A DNA stretch of 38,615 bases, taken from the IMG/VR virus record IMGVR_UViG_3300046092_000152, positions 1-38,615 of that record, one strand, 5' to 3'. Position numbers and translations under genes: made by a program. This DNA comes from a virus. The notes below the pieces were generated by a model. It had not been told where the DNA came from. It made no database searches and worked only from the letters and a program-made list of their open reading frames with translations. Positions 23,201 through 31,039 of this stretch are shown here, one piece after another (the first letter of the stretch is position 1; each line of letters starts with the position of its first letter).

Positions 23201-23264
23201 ATTAGGGGCAAGCGCCACCGCTGATGTTAATCAATTAAAAAAGAATAAGAAGATTACTACTTAA
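20226..23264 (+). CDS. Glycosyltransferase interrupted by two inteins
   Basis: 1012 aa precursor. Removing residues 116-478 and 593-956 leaves a 285-aa protein: 115 + 114 + 56. The exteins show a GT-A-like fold: 'KKLFLSTPMYGGMCAGI', 'LIPRARNYCVDEFL', 'HFLFVDADIGF' with the DxD metal motif, 'GTGFMMIRRKTF' and 'KVWLCPWIALQHVGSY'. The donor and acceptor are unknown. It heads the replication block with an AAAGGATTTAATA site. The joined extein junctions read 'GPYPKKCISWEK' and 'SEDYFFCQNVRKMGG'. Confidence 0.88.
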   Translation: MEIKITHEELQKKKLFLSTPMYGGMCAGIYNRSISDLTAVCMKYGIEMKFYSLFNESLIPRARNYCVDEFLRSDSTHFLFVDADIGFNANDVIAMLAMQSDESPYDVLAGPYPKKSIHKNAKILTEDGYKKIKWIVDNKYNGKVLTIDDTGKTSWNNILEHHLNPNNNKWVEVKLSKHPTKAKKLIMTYDHEISYVEDLFKPTIQFKRVDEMVGKYTSLNPENVRSQALYNTDVVSALIGTLMGDSHISGRYNRLSCSHGEKQKEYLEYKQNLFGGTIREYKSVGYSTSQIFQLSSIVNGQTKYARELFFENNEKTVKNIIPYINDIALAFWYMDDGCLKKSGDTAHYCELNTQGFSDEDQLLLVDYFKNTYGFNVRIDEMQPTANDVTKRTYKRLRFVNGDADKFFQIISKHIPEHMQYKLPEKYRNSEFVPLNNDRLEFAATKIESVEKIDYDSDQYDIGVENNHNFLYNTVFIRNCISWEKIKMAVDKGFADDDPENLNKYVGDYVFNPAGNTTHIQINEPAEVMETGTGFMMIRRKTFDLYKEAYPQYSYKPDHVRTDAFDGSREIIAYFDCIIEPETKRYLSEDYFFCIPSSSRIETRDDGVLSIKKIVDSKYNGYVKSINDKNEVTWNKVVGWSNKKNDGKKWVKLLSDSDNNTRSKLTSTEDHRVAYFNDVFNPVIDFTESKNLKGKYIVRNIETSREYHKENPLYNKDQISYMIGTLLGDSTISKVGQVSMIHSDKQIEYITEKSRILNGKMQFRKNTGFGKNHNCIISHFPVNVQTKKLRELLYVDGKKTIKNIIDMIDEKSIAFWYMDDGSLQSNCMRLHTNGFSNEDQLLLVNMFKEKYNVDVNISESYVTYNNEKRTYNYLRFNVNETKVIMEKIAPYIIKSMEYKMPEIYHDVPKIPYDGKFYEFSASLISEVKYLDNFHSRLYDIEVENDHNFMAQNTLIHNCQNVRKMGGKVWLCPWIALQHVGSYIFGGTLADLAQLGASATADVNQLKKNKKITT
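20571..21659 (+). mobile_element. LAGLIDADG intein 1 of glycosyltransferase (363 aa)
   Basis: It starts at Ser116 ('SIHKNAKILTEDGY') and ends 'TVFIRN' at Asn478, before extein Cys479. Endonuclease motifs are 'ALIGTLMGDSHIS' and 'IALAFWYMDDGCL'. Ser1 rather than Cys1, and Arg rather than His before the terminal Asn, are unusual. It is clearly homologous to intein 2, for example 'GFSDEDQLLLVDYFK' against 'GFSNEDQLLLVNMFK'. It interrupts directly before the 'CISWEK' segment. Confidence 0.93.
22002..23093 (+). mobile_element. LAGLIDADG intein 2 of glycosyltransferase (364 aa)
   Basis: It starts at Cys593 ('CIPSSSRIETRDDG') and ends 'NTLIHN' at Asn956, before extein Cys957. Block B is 'TSTEDHRVAY'. 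Endonuclease motifs are 'YMIGTLLGDSTIS' and 'SIAFWYMDDGSL'. It is nearly the same length as intein 1 and similar along its whole length. It has a canonical His-Asn end. Confidence 0.94.
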
Positions 23265-23291
23265 TTATAACTAATAACTGGAGTCTATATT

Positions 23292-23969
23292 ATGCAATTT
23301 ACGAATAATCTAATTGAAGTATTGAGGAATTACAGTATTATTAATTCTTCAATACTATTTAAACCCGGAAATATAGTTTCCACACGATCGAAAGAATTGA
23401 ATATTGTTTCAATGGCCAAGGTGAATGTAGAAATTCCAGTTGAATTTGCAATCTATGATTTAAATGAATTTCTGGGGATTTTATCAATTCTAAATGAACC
23501 TAAAGCTGAGTTTACTAAAAATCAGATTATTCTAAAGGATGACAATAAAACTGTAAAATATACATTTACTAATGTAGATAGTATTATCAGTTCGCCGTAT
23601 AAGAGAATTGATATTTCTCCTACTGATGTGATTACTCAATTTTATTTTAGTTCATCTGATTTCGATAATATTCTAAAGGCTTGTAGTATTCTAAAATCAA
23701 AGGATGTTACTATTGAAGGTGATAGTGATACCGGAGAAATTAATATTATCGCGGGTAATTATAAGGATAAAACATCTAGTAGTTATATCATTGCGACTAA
23801 AAATATTAATGATGAAATTACAACTAATTTTAAGAGAGTTTTTAATATTGATAATCTTAAATTAATTAAGAGAAACTATATTACGACTATTCCAACTTCT
23901 AAATTACTACAATTTGAGAGTGAAGATAAAGCGATAATCTATTGGGTTGCGCCATCTAACGCAGAATAA
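23292..23969 (+). CDS. 45: DNA polymerase sliding clamp, gp45-like
   Basis: 225 aa, close to T4 gp45 (228 aa). It has clamp-like beta/alpha repeats: 'VEFAIYDLNEFLGILSIL', 'SSSDFDNILKACSIL' and 'KLLQFESEDKAIIYWVA' at the end. It tethers gp43 to DNA and in T4 also activates late transcription. Identity rests on length and on synteny with 44, 62, regA and 43. Site GGAGTCTATATT precedes ATG 23292. Confidence 0.88.
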   Translation: MQFTNNLIEVLRNYSIINSSILFKPGNIVSTRSKELNIVSMAKVNVEIPVEFAIYDLNEFLGILSILNEPKAEFTKNQIILKDDNKTVKYTFTNVDSIISSPYKRIDISPTDVITQFYFSSSDFDNILKACSILKSKDVTIEGDSDTGEINIIAGNYKDKTSSSYIIATKNINDEITTNFKRVFNIDNLKLIKRNYITTIPTSKLLQFESEDKAIIYWVAPSNAE

Positions 23970-23996
23970 CAATAATTATATAATGGAGATAATAAT

Positions 23997-24932
23997 ATGA
24001 GTATAGAAAGTTTTATTTGGGAAGAGAAATATCGCCCAAGAACAGTTAACGATTGTATTTTACCTAGTAGGATTAAAGACGTTCTAAATGGAATAGTATC
24101 TAATGAAAATTTCCCAAATTTAATTTTAACAGGAACACCTGGAATTGGGAAAACCACCGTTGCCCGAGCTATTGTTGAACAGCTTGATCTTGACTATATT
24201 ATGATCAATGGTAGTATGGATGGTGGGATTGATACTCTGCGGAATGAAATTAAAAATTTCGCATCTACAGTATCATTCAAGAATAAACGTAAAATTGTTA
24301 TTTTAGATGAGGCGGATTATTTAAATCATAATTCTACTCAGCCAGCATTACGTAATTTCATGGATGAACACAAAAACAATTGTGGGTTTATTCTCACCTG
24401 TAATATGTTCAATAAGATTATCGAGCCTCTACATGGTAGGTGTCATGTAATTGAATTTAAATTCAAGAATAAAGAAATTCCTGACGTTGCCATGGAATTC
24501 TATAAGAAATGTAGATATATTCTCGATAATGAAAATGTAAAGTATGATAAAAATGCATTGACAAGTATTATTCAAAAAGATTTTCCAGATTTTCGCAAAA
24601 TTTTAAATAAACTACAAGGGTTATCAATTACTGGCGATATTACATTAGACTCATTATTGGAAAGTGATCTGGATGTTACCTCATTAGTATCTTTTCTAAA
24701 GACTAAGAATTTTACTGAGATTAGAAACTATACTGGTAAATTATACAGTAACTTAGGTATTAACGTATATAATAGCTTATATGAAATGTTATTGCCACAA
24801 TGTATGAAGGACTCAATTCCTGATGCTATTTTAATTATTGGTAAATATCAATATCAATCAGCATTTGTTGCATCCCAGGAGATTAATCTTGCTGCATGTT
24901 TAACAGAATTAATGACGATTGAGTATAAATAA
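23997..24932 (+). CDS. 44: Clamp loader large subunit, gp44-like
   Basis: 311 aa AAA+ ATPase. 'WEEKYRPRTVNDCILP' is the typical opening. Walker A is 'GTPGIGKTT' (46-54), Walker B is 'IVILDEADYL', and sensor 1 lies near 'GFILTCNMFNKI'. It loads gp45 onto primer ends with gp62. Site GGAGATAATA precedes the ATG, and it ends overlapping the next start by one base. Confidence 0.95.
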   Translation: MSIESFIWEEKYRPRTVNDCILPSRIKDVLNGIVSNENFPNLILTGTPGIGKTTVARAIVEQLDLDYIMINGSMDGGIDTLRNEIKNFASTVSFKNKRKIVILDEADYLNHNSTQPALRNFMDEHKNNCGFILTCNMFNKIIEPLHGRCHVIEFKFKNKEIPDVAMEFYKKCRYILDNENVKYDKNALTSIIQKDFPDFRKILNKLQGLSITGDITLDSLLESDLDVTSLVSFLKTKNFTEIRNYTGKLYSNLGINVYNSLYEMLLPQCMKDSIPDAILIIGKYQYQSAFVASQEINLAACLTELMTIEYK

Positions 24933-25225
24933 TGGATTTTGAGGAATACATGGAAATTAATGGAGAAAGGTTATTATCTCTTTCTCCAATTAAGAAATCC
25001 AAGGAAAATAGAGTATGTTTTTCATGTGAGGAAGCAATTCCATTATATAAATATTTCTGCACGTTAGTTACTCTTATTGATGTAACGGAGAAAAATAAGA
25101 TCGTTAATATCAATAATTACACAGTATGTAAGAAATGTTCAATTAAAATAACATCTGATCCAATTTTTCCAAATAAACCTAAACCAAAAAAGATAGTGAA
25201 TAATGACCCAAAACTTACAGCATAA
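24932..25225 (+). CDS. Zinc-ribbon protein between 44 and 62
   Basis: 97 aa. Cys pairs 'CFSCEE' and 'CKKC' predict a zinc ribbon around residues 27-72. A short basic tail ('KPKPKKIV') follows. T4 has no gene between 44 and 62, so this is an addition to the replication cluster. It overlaps both neighbours (1 nt and 23 nt), so it is an integral part of the operon. The function is unknown; nucleic-acid binding is a guess. Confidence 0.65.
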   Translation: MDFEEYMEINGERLLSLSPIKKSKENRVCFSCEEAIPLYKYFCTLVTLIDVTEKNKIVNINNYTVCKKCSIKITSDPIFPNKPKPKKIVNNDPKLTA

Positions 25226-25640
25226 TACAGGAATTAAGGAAACAAACGTATTTGATGTAATTAAAAATTTATCATGGATAAAGGATACCAGTAAATCTAC
25301 TACTGAAAAACTATTACTTGAATATAATGCATTTATTGTAAATAAAGGATTTTCATTATACTTAGATACTATTCTCTATAGTAATGAAATGAATATTAAT
25401 AATAAAATTCCACGTAAATATCAATATGACTATTATATGAATGCTATTAGAAAAAGAAATAGATGGTCAAAATGGCCACCTAAATCTGATGATATATTTG
25501 ATAAATTAAGTCTCATATCGAGAGCATATAACGTTAATCTTCGCCGTGCATCAACCATAAATAAATTGTTATCTAAAAGTCAATTTAAAAAAATTGAACA
25601 ACGTTATAGTAAAAAGGATGAAAGTGAAAACAATGAATAG
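25203..25640 (+). CDS. 62: Clamp loader small subunit, gp62-like
   Basis: 145 aa. 'LLLEYNAFIVNKGFSLYLDT', 'ILYSNEMN' and 'QYDYYMNAIRKRNRWSKWPP' match the pattern of small clamp-loader subunits of T4-like phages (short FVNRxLS-like start, then KxQYDFYxxxIRKxKRFSKW). It works with gp44 to open the gp45 ring. Position before regA supports this. Its start lies within the end of the zinc-ribbon gene. Confidence 0.85.
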   Translation: MTQNLQHNTGIKETNVFDVIKNLSWIKDTSKSTTEKLLLEYNAFIVNKGFSLYLDTILYSNEMNINNKIPRKYQYDYYMNAIRKRNRWSKWPPKSDDIFDKLSLISRAYNVNLRRASTINKLLSKSQFKKIEQRYSKKDESENNE

Positions 25641-26043
25641 TAATGAATATGATAATGTCTTTAGTAGGAATGGTATTGAAATTAAAATCAATGACACAGA
25701 TTTTCTAAAAATTAAAGAAACTCTCACTCGTATTGGTATTGCATCAAATAAAAATAAAACTCTATACCAATCTTGTCACATTCTACATAAACGTGGAATG
25801 TATGGTATTCTTCATTTTAAAGAATTATTCCTTCTTGATAAGAAGTTCTCAGATATTGAAGTTAGTGATTATGATAGACGTAATTATATTGTAAAACTAC
25901 TTCATGATTGGAAACTTATAAAAATTGATAATAGTAATTATAAAGATGATATTGATAAAGAAATTATCAAAAATATTAAAATTCTTCCATTTGGTGAAAA
26001 ATCCTCCTGGAATTTAGTTTCAAAATATACAATAGGGAAATAA
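25633..26043 (+). CDS. regA: RegA-like translational repressor
   Basis: 136 aa from ATG 25633, which overlaps the gp62 stop. An ATG at 25618 is also possible, but AAAAAGG directly abuts it. 'FLKIKETLTRIGIASNKNKT' and 'LYQSCHILHKRGMYGILHFKE' match T4 RegA very closely, and the end 'WNLVSKYTIGK' matches its C-terminus. RegA binds mRNA start regions of early genes such as 44 and 45 and lowers their translation. The N-terminus is about 14 residues longer than in T4. Confidence 0.95.
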   Translation: MNSNEYDNVFSRNGIEIKINDTDFLKIKETLTRIGIASNKNKTLYQSCHILHKRGMYGILHFKELFLLDKKFSDIEVSDYDRRNYIVKLLHDWKLIKIDNSNYKDDIDKEIIKNIKILPFGEKSSWNLVSKYTIGK

Positions 26044-26046
26044 ATT

Positions 26047-26499
26047 ATGGAACAAACAAATTTTCAAAAAGTTGGTGAATTTATGAAGGCGTATGATCAA
26101 GACGTTCATACTACTGCAAGATTTCCTGAGCCTTCTATTAGAATGTTACGGTTTAATTTAATTGATGAAGAACTTGGTGAATTAGATGAAGCTATGGTTA
26201 AACAAGACGATTTAGACATTCTATCAATTACTGGTAAATTATCAAGCGAATCAGAATTCATTAACGATTCACGAGAAAATTTAATTGAAATTGCTGATGC
26301 ACTCACAGATTTATTATATGTAGTATATGGTGCAGGACATGCCTATGGTATTGATTTAGATGCATGTTTCAATGAAGTCCAACGATCAAATATGAGTAAA
26401 CTGGGTGAAAACGGTAAAGCTATTAAGAGAGAAGATGGTAAGATTATGAAGGGGCCAAATTATTCTCCACCAAATCTACGTGGTATTCTGAAATTCTAA
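26047..26499 (+). CDS. MazG-like nucleotide pyrophosphohydrolase
   Basis: 150 aa all-alpha NTP pyrophosphohydrolase. The metal-binding signature is 'LIDEELGELDEAM' (EExxE) and 'LIEIADALTDLLYVVYG' (ExxD). 'IDLDACFNEVQRSNMSKL' and 'KGPNYSPPNL' are usual in phage members. It probably hydrolyses dNTPs or (p)ppGpp-like nucleotides; phage MazG substrates are debated. It starts 3 nt after regA. Confidence 0.88.
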   Translation: MEQTNFQKVGEFMKAYDQDVHTTARFPEPSIRMLRFNLIDEELGELDEAMVKQDDLDILSITGKLSSESEFINDSRENLIEIADALTDLLYVVYGAGHAYGIDLDACFNEVQRSNMSKLGENGKAIKREDGKIMKGPNYSPPNLRGILKF

Positions 26500-26512
26500 A
26501 AGAATTTTGATT

Positions 26513-26710
26513 ATGGATTTTTGTGGTTGCCAAACTTGTTATGATAAAAATAGATTTAAAAAGATTTCATTTGACAACATAGAAAATATGTATCAATATT
26601 TCAGATATGCATGTGAGATATGTGGCAATAAACGGTGTCCACATCACCATAATCATAAATTTAAATGCACAAATAGTAATGAACCTAATCAAAAAGGAAT
26701 TATAGAATGA
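26513..26710 (+). CDS. Small Cys/His-rich protein
   Basis: 65 aa from ATG 26513. 'CGCQTC' and 'CEICGNKRCPHHHNH' with a further Cys predict one or two zinc sites. It overlaps the HD gene start (ATGA). No family is recognised. It is the second of at least four small zinc-type proteins on the plus strand of this window. Confidence 0.6.
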   Translation: MDFCGCQTCYDKNRFKKISFDNIENMYQYFRYACEICGNKRCPHHHNHKFKCTNSNEPNQKGIIE

Positions 26711-27249
26711 GTAATAATGATAATAGAATCGGGGACTGGATTCAGACCTATACTGGTAAATGCTTTTATCCATTAGACCCACGACCAGAAGAAATTGATA
26801 TTATTGATATCGCACATTCATTGAGTATGACATGTAGATATGCTGGGCACGTTGAACGTTTCTACTCAGTGGCAGAACATTCAGTTATCGTATCACAGAA
26901 CGTTCATCCCAAGAACGCTCTCTGGGGGCTTCTACATGACGCTACAGAGGCATATTCAGCCGATATCCCTAGCCCATTGAAGAAGTATATTCCAGGTTGG
27001 AAAGAAATGGAACGTAAATTAATGGATGCGGTATGTATTAAATATAATTTAAATTTAAATGAACCACCTAACGTTAAAGATGTAGATTTTAATCTATGTG
27101 GCGATGAAATGAGTTGTTTAATGGGTAAACCAGATAGGGAATGGTTAATTAAACCTAAAGCATTAGGCGTAAAAATTCATGGCTGGAACCCACTACAAGC
27201 AAAAACCCAATTTCTAATGGAATTTAATAGACTAATTAAAAAAGGATAA
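26707..27249 (+). CDS. HD-domain phosphohydrolase (YfbR-like)
   Basis: 180 aa. Metal ligands are visible in 'VAEHSVIVSQ' and 'GLLHDATEAYSADIPSPLKK' (HD motif) with a distal Asp in 'NLCGDEM'. The 'EAYSADIPSPLK' segment is typical of the YfbR-like phage HD enzymes, probably acting on (deoxy)nucleotides to balance dNTP pools or remove host nucleotides. It overlaps the zinc protein's stop. Confidence 0.85.
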   Translation: MSNNDNRIGDWIQTYTGKCFYPLDPRPEEIDIIDIAHSLSMTCRYAGHVERFYSVAEHSVIVSQNVHPKNALWGLLHDATEAYSADIPSPLKKYIPGWKEMERKLMDAVCIKYNLNLNEPPNVKDVDFNLCGDEMSCLMGKPDREWLIKPKALGVKIHGWNPLQAKTQFLMEFNRLIKKG

Positions 27250-27252
27250 TAC

Positions 27253-27600
27253 ATGTTAAAGAAAATTATTCAGTTTTTCTCACTTAAAGACGAGAAAACT
27301 AATGACATCACTCTAGTATTCTATTATAACACCAATAAAGTATGGATTGGGGAATGTCTAGATTATGATATTGGTTCCCAGGGGAATACATTGGGTATTG
27401 CGATTGATAGATTGATTAGAATTCTTAAAAATGAATATGATACTTCTACTGAAGGTGGTAAAGAACCATTTCATAATTTAATGTATAATCCAGAATATAT
27501 TAAACCAAAATTATTGGATAATTCCGTTATTCTAATTATCAATGAGAAAATTCTAAAAGATAATTTTAGCTGGAATCTTTATTCTCATACAATGGAGTAG
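27253..27600 (+). CDS. Hypothetical protein with HicB-like segment
   Basis: 115 aa. 'LVFYYNTNKVWIGECLDYDIG' followed by 'GNTLGIAIDRLIRIL' resembles the partial RNase H fold of HicB-type proteins (strand, GWVAECPDL-like loop, then helix). There is no HicA toxin next to it and no DNA-binding tail. The similarity is weak and judged by eye. It is part of the operon between the HD enzyme and the endolysin. Confidence 0.45.
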   Translation: MLKKIIQFFSLKDEKTNDITLVFYYNTNKVWIGECLDYDIGSQGNTLGIAIDRLIRILKNEYDTSTEGGKEPFHNLMYNPEYIKPKLLDNSVILIINEKILKDNFSWNLYSHTME

Positions 27601-27606
27601 AAAATT

Positions 27607-28398
27607 ATGAGTAAAATTACAGATATTGTTAAAATAGTATTTTCACGAACAGAATCTAATAAAATTGATCAATATGAAACTGATTTAAATACATTAGTTT
27701 CATATGGAATTAATACCGACAGAAAACTAGCAGGATTTTTATCCCAAGTTGGTCATGAATCTATGGGGTTTAGTGTTGTTGAAGAAAACCTAAATTATTC
27801 CGCAGATGGTTTGCTGCGGGTATTTCCCAAATATTTTACTAAAATTTATGTTGGTGAGTATCATAGGCAATCTATTAAAATTGCCAATAGAGTTTATGCA
27901 AATAGAATGGGTAATGGTAGTGAGGCGTCAGGTGATGGATATAGATACCGTGGGCGTGGACTAATTCAACTCACGGGAAAAGATAATTATCAAAAATTCT
28001 CTGATTTCTGTGGAATTGATGTTGTGAATAATCCTGATTATTTATTAACTCCACATGGAGCATTTCTAAGTGCTGTTTGGTATTGGGAAAGAACCGGATG
28101 TTCCGTTCCAGCAGATAAAGGTGATGTATTAGCCTTGACAAAACTGATCAATGGTGGTAGTAATGGATTAGCCGATAGAGAACGGTTATATAATGAATTT
28201 CTTCATCAATTGAAAAATTCCAGTGTTTATCTAGAATACGCTAATACTAAATCAAATAATAAAGGAGCCGAACTTTTACTTGAATTGAATAATGATCTAG
28301 GTAAAAGTGAAGAAAGTATTCCAATCATTATTGACGTATCAGATAAAAATAAAAAACCAAATGAACCTATGCAAGATTTTAGTATGGGAAGCGGCTAA
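27607..28398 (+). CDS. GH19 chitinase-like endolysin
   Basis: 263 aa. 'LAGFLSQVGHESMGFSVVEENLNYSADGL' contains the catalytic Glu51 and a second acidic pair. 'RYRGRGLIQLTGKDNY' and 'AVWYWERTGCS' are hallmarks of phage GH19 lysins, which cut peptidoglycan glycan strands. 'LINGGSNGLADRERLY' closes the fold. The last about 60 residues are a polar extension without known domain. It has no signal peptide, so it depends on a holin such as the one at 2010. Confidence 0.93.
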   Translation: MSKITDIVKIVFSRTESNKIDQYETDLNTLVSYGINTDRKLAGFLSQVGHESMGFSVVEENLNYSADGLLRVFPKYFTKIYVGEYHRQSIKIANRVYANRMGNGSEASGDGYRYRGRGLIQLTGKDNYQKFSDFCGIDVVNNPDYLLTPHGAFLSAVWYWERTGCSVPADKGDVLALTKLINGGSNGLADRERLYNEFLHQLKNSSVYLEYANTKSNNKGAELLLELNNDLGKSEESIPIIIDVSDKNKKPNEPMQDFSMGSG

Positions 28399-28413
28399 TA
28401 TACGGGAGAAAAT

Positions 28414-31029
28414 ATGACGTTTTTTTATAGTTCAGTAGACTTACATTATGACGACATTTTATTTCGTGGGTATAAAGATGGTAAACGTATTAAAGAAAAT
28501 ATCAAATTTAAACCCACGTTATTTCTAGAAACAAACAAACCAAAATCTAAATTCAGATCATTAGATTATATAGATTTAGCACCAAAGAAATTTGAATCTA
28601 TAAAAGAAGCACGAGAATTCACTAAAAAATATAAAGACGTGAATAACTTCAAGATATATGGTATGCAAGATTACATATATCAATTTATGACAGATATGAG
28701 AAAATATTCCAATATCGAGTTTAACATTGATCATTTTAATATTGGATTTTTTGATATCGAGGTTGCCAAGGGTGAGAATGGATACTCCCCAGCTAATGAA
28801 GCTAAACAACCTATTATTACCATTTCATATAAAAGCAGTAAAAATGAAAACTATATGTGCTGGGGATTAGGCGACTATGATCCAGCTAAAAGTATAGTTA
28901 AAGATATTAAAATTAAATACATAAAATGTAATAGTGAAACCGATTTGATTATCAAGTTTCTAGAACACTGGCGATTGGATATTCCTGATATTATTAGCGG
29001 CTGGAATACTGATTTCTATGATATTCCATATATTGTAAATAGAATTACTAATATTTTATCCTGGGAAGTGGCCAAGACTTTATCTCCCTGGAATATTATT
29101 CATGAGAAAGAAGAAATCTATAATGGTAAATCCCAACAAACATACAATATAGTTGGAATTCAACAATTAGATTATATGAAAGTATTCAAGAAATTCGCAT
29201 ACTCATATCCTATGCAGGAAACATATAAACTTGACCATATTGCAAATGTGGTATTGGGTGAGAAAAAATTAGACTATTCTCAATATAAAGATTTATCTGA
29301 ATTATACAAGGATAATTTTCAATTATTCTGTGACTATAATATTAAAGATACTCATCTAATAGTGAGAATGGATAATAAAGAAAAACTATTAGATTTAGTC
29401 ATTACCATGGCATTTGATACGAATGTTAATTTATCAGATACATTTTCCCCGGTTAATGTATGGGATCAGGTAATTAATAATTATCTATATGATAGAAACA
29501 TTATTATTCCACCCAAGGAACATGTGAATAAAACTCATCAATATGCCGGTGCCTATGTTAAGGAACCACAAATTGGTAAATATGAACACGTATTAACATT
29601 TGACCTAGATTCTCTATATCCACATTTAATTATGCAGGCAAATATTGGTCCTGAAACGTTAGTCGATAAATTAGATATTCTAACTAAGATTAATGAAATT
29701 GAAATGTCCGATAATCCTATAGATAATGACCTTGAAGATTTAAAAACACTACTAAGAATTACATCAGAAGTAAATGTTGATGGCATTCTACGTAAGGAGT
29801 ATGATTTATCATTTCTGAAAAGATTAAATCTGACAATCACGGCCAATGGTGCGGCTTATATTAAAGATCAAGGCATTTTCTATGACTTAATGGAGAAAAT
29901 GTATAATGATCGTGTATTATATAAAAAGAAAATGATTGAAGCTAAGAAAGAATATGAGAGAACTGGGGATATCAATGCTAAGAATGATATTTCCCGATTT
30001 AATAATATTCAAATGTCTAAGAAAATTCTATTAAATTCTGCATATGGTGCAATTGGAAATCAATATTTTAGATATTTCAAGATTATCAATGCCGAAGCTA
30101 TCACTCTATCTGGTCAAGTAGCAATTAGATGGGTAGAGAATGATATTAACATATATCTCAATAAAGAACTGAATACTGAAAATGTAGATTATATTATTGC
30201 ATCTGATACTGATTCCGTTGTTATTAATATTGAACCTTATCTTGACGTATATTATAGAGATACTTCTGTATCAAAATTGGAGTATCTGGATAAATTATGT
30301 CGTGATAAATTAGAGGAAATTATCAAACAATCATATGACAATCTAGGCGAATATTTAAATGTATATTCACAGAAGATGCGTATGAAACGTGAGGTAATTG
30401 CTGATAAGGGATTATGGGTAGCAAAGAAGAAATATGTATTGCAGGTATTAGATAGTGAAGGGGTTAGATATTCTGAACCTACTCTAAAAATTATGGGAAT
30501 TGAAGCAGTTAAATCATCAACACCTATGGTTTGTAGAAGTATGATTAAGGATTCTATCAAGATTATTTTGAATAAAAACGAGAAGGATATTCAGGATTAT
30601 TTACAGGAATGTTACAAAAAATTTAATACATTGCCACCTGAAGATGTGGCATTTCCGCGAGGAGTCAATGGCATAGAAAACTACATATCTAGTAGTGGTC
30701 TATATGAGAAAGGCACTCCAATTCATGTAAGAGGATCAATTTTATATAATTATTATCTAAAGAAAAACAATCTTGATAAAAAATATCAGAGTATATTTTC
30801 TGGCGATAAGATTAAATTTATATACTTAAAGGTCCCAAATACTATTCATGAGAACGTTATTGGTTTCAGTGATGTTCTTCCAGAGGAATTAAATATTCAT
30901 GAATTCATAGACTATAAATTACAATTTGAAAAAACATTGATAGCTCCTATTCAACACATTCTGGACGTAGTTGGTTGGAATTGGGAATATAAACCACCTA
31001 TCAATACATTAGCTGAATTTTTTAACTAA
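28414..31029 (+). CDS. 43: DNA polymerase, family B, gp43-like
   Basis: 871 aa (T4 is 898). The exonuclease motif is 'FFDIEVAKG' with Asp114 and Glu116. Polymerase motif A is 'TFDLDSLYPHLIM', motif B 'KKILLNSAYGAIGN', motif C 'ASDTDSVV'. The C-terminus 'LAEFFN' looks like a clamp-binding tail for gp45. It has no intein, although this gene carries one in some relatives. Site GGGAGAAAAT precedes ATG 28414. Confidence 0.97.
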   Translation: MTFFYSSVDLHYDDILFRGYKDGKRIKENIKFKPTLFLETNKPKSKFRSLDYIDLAPKKFESIKEAREFTKKYKDVNNFKIYGMQDYIYQFMTDMRKYSNIEFNIDHFNIGFFDIEVAKGENGYSPANEAKQPIITISYKSSKNENYMCWGLGDYDPAKSIVKDIKIKYIKCNSETDLIIKFLEHWRLDIPDIISGWNTDFYDIPYIVNRITNILSWEVAKTLSPWNIIHEKEEIYNGKSQQTYNIVGIQQLDYMKVFKKFAYSYPMQETYKLDHIANVVLGEKKLDYSQYKDLSELYKDNFQLFCDYNIKDTHLIVRMDNKEKLLDLVITMAFDTNVNLSDTFSPVNVWDQVINNYLYDRNIIIPPKEHVNKTHQYAGAYVKEPQIGKYEHVLTFDLDSLYPHLIMQANIGPETLVDKLDILTKINEIEMSDNPIDNDLEDLKTLLRITSEVNVDGILRKEYDLSFLKRLNLTITANGAAYIKDQGIFYDLMEKMYNDRVLYKKKMIEAKKEYERTGDINAKNDISRFNNIQMSKKILLNSAYGAIGNQYFRYFKIINAEAITLSGQVAIRWVENDINIYLNKELNTENVDYIIASDTDSVVINIEPYLDVYYRDTSVSKLEYLDKLCRDKLEEIIKQSYDNLGEYLNVYSQKMRMKREVIADKGLWVAKKKYVLQVLDSEGVRYSEPTLKIMGIEAVKSSTPMVCRSMIKDSIKIILNKNEKDIQDYLQECYKKFNTLPPEDVAFPRGVNGIENYISSSGLYEKGTPIHVRGSILYNYYLKKNNLDKKYQSIFSGDKIKFIYLKVPNTIHENVIGFSDVLPEELNIHEFIDYKLQFEKTLIAPIQHILDVVGWNWEYKPPINTLAEFFN

Positions 31030-31039
31030 AGGATAAATT

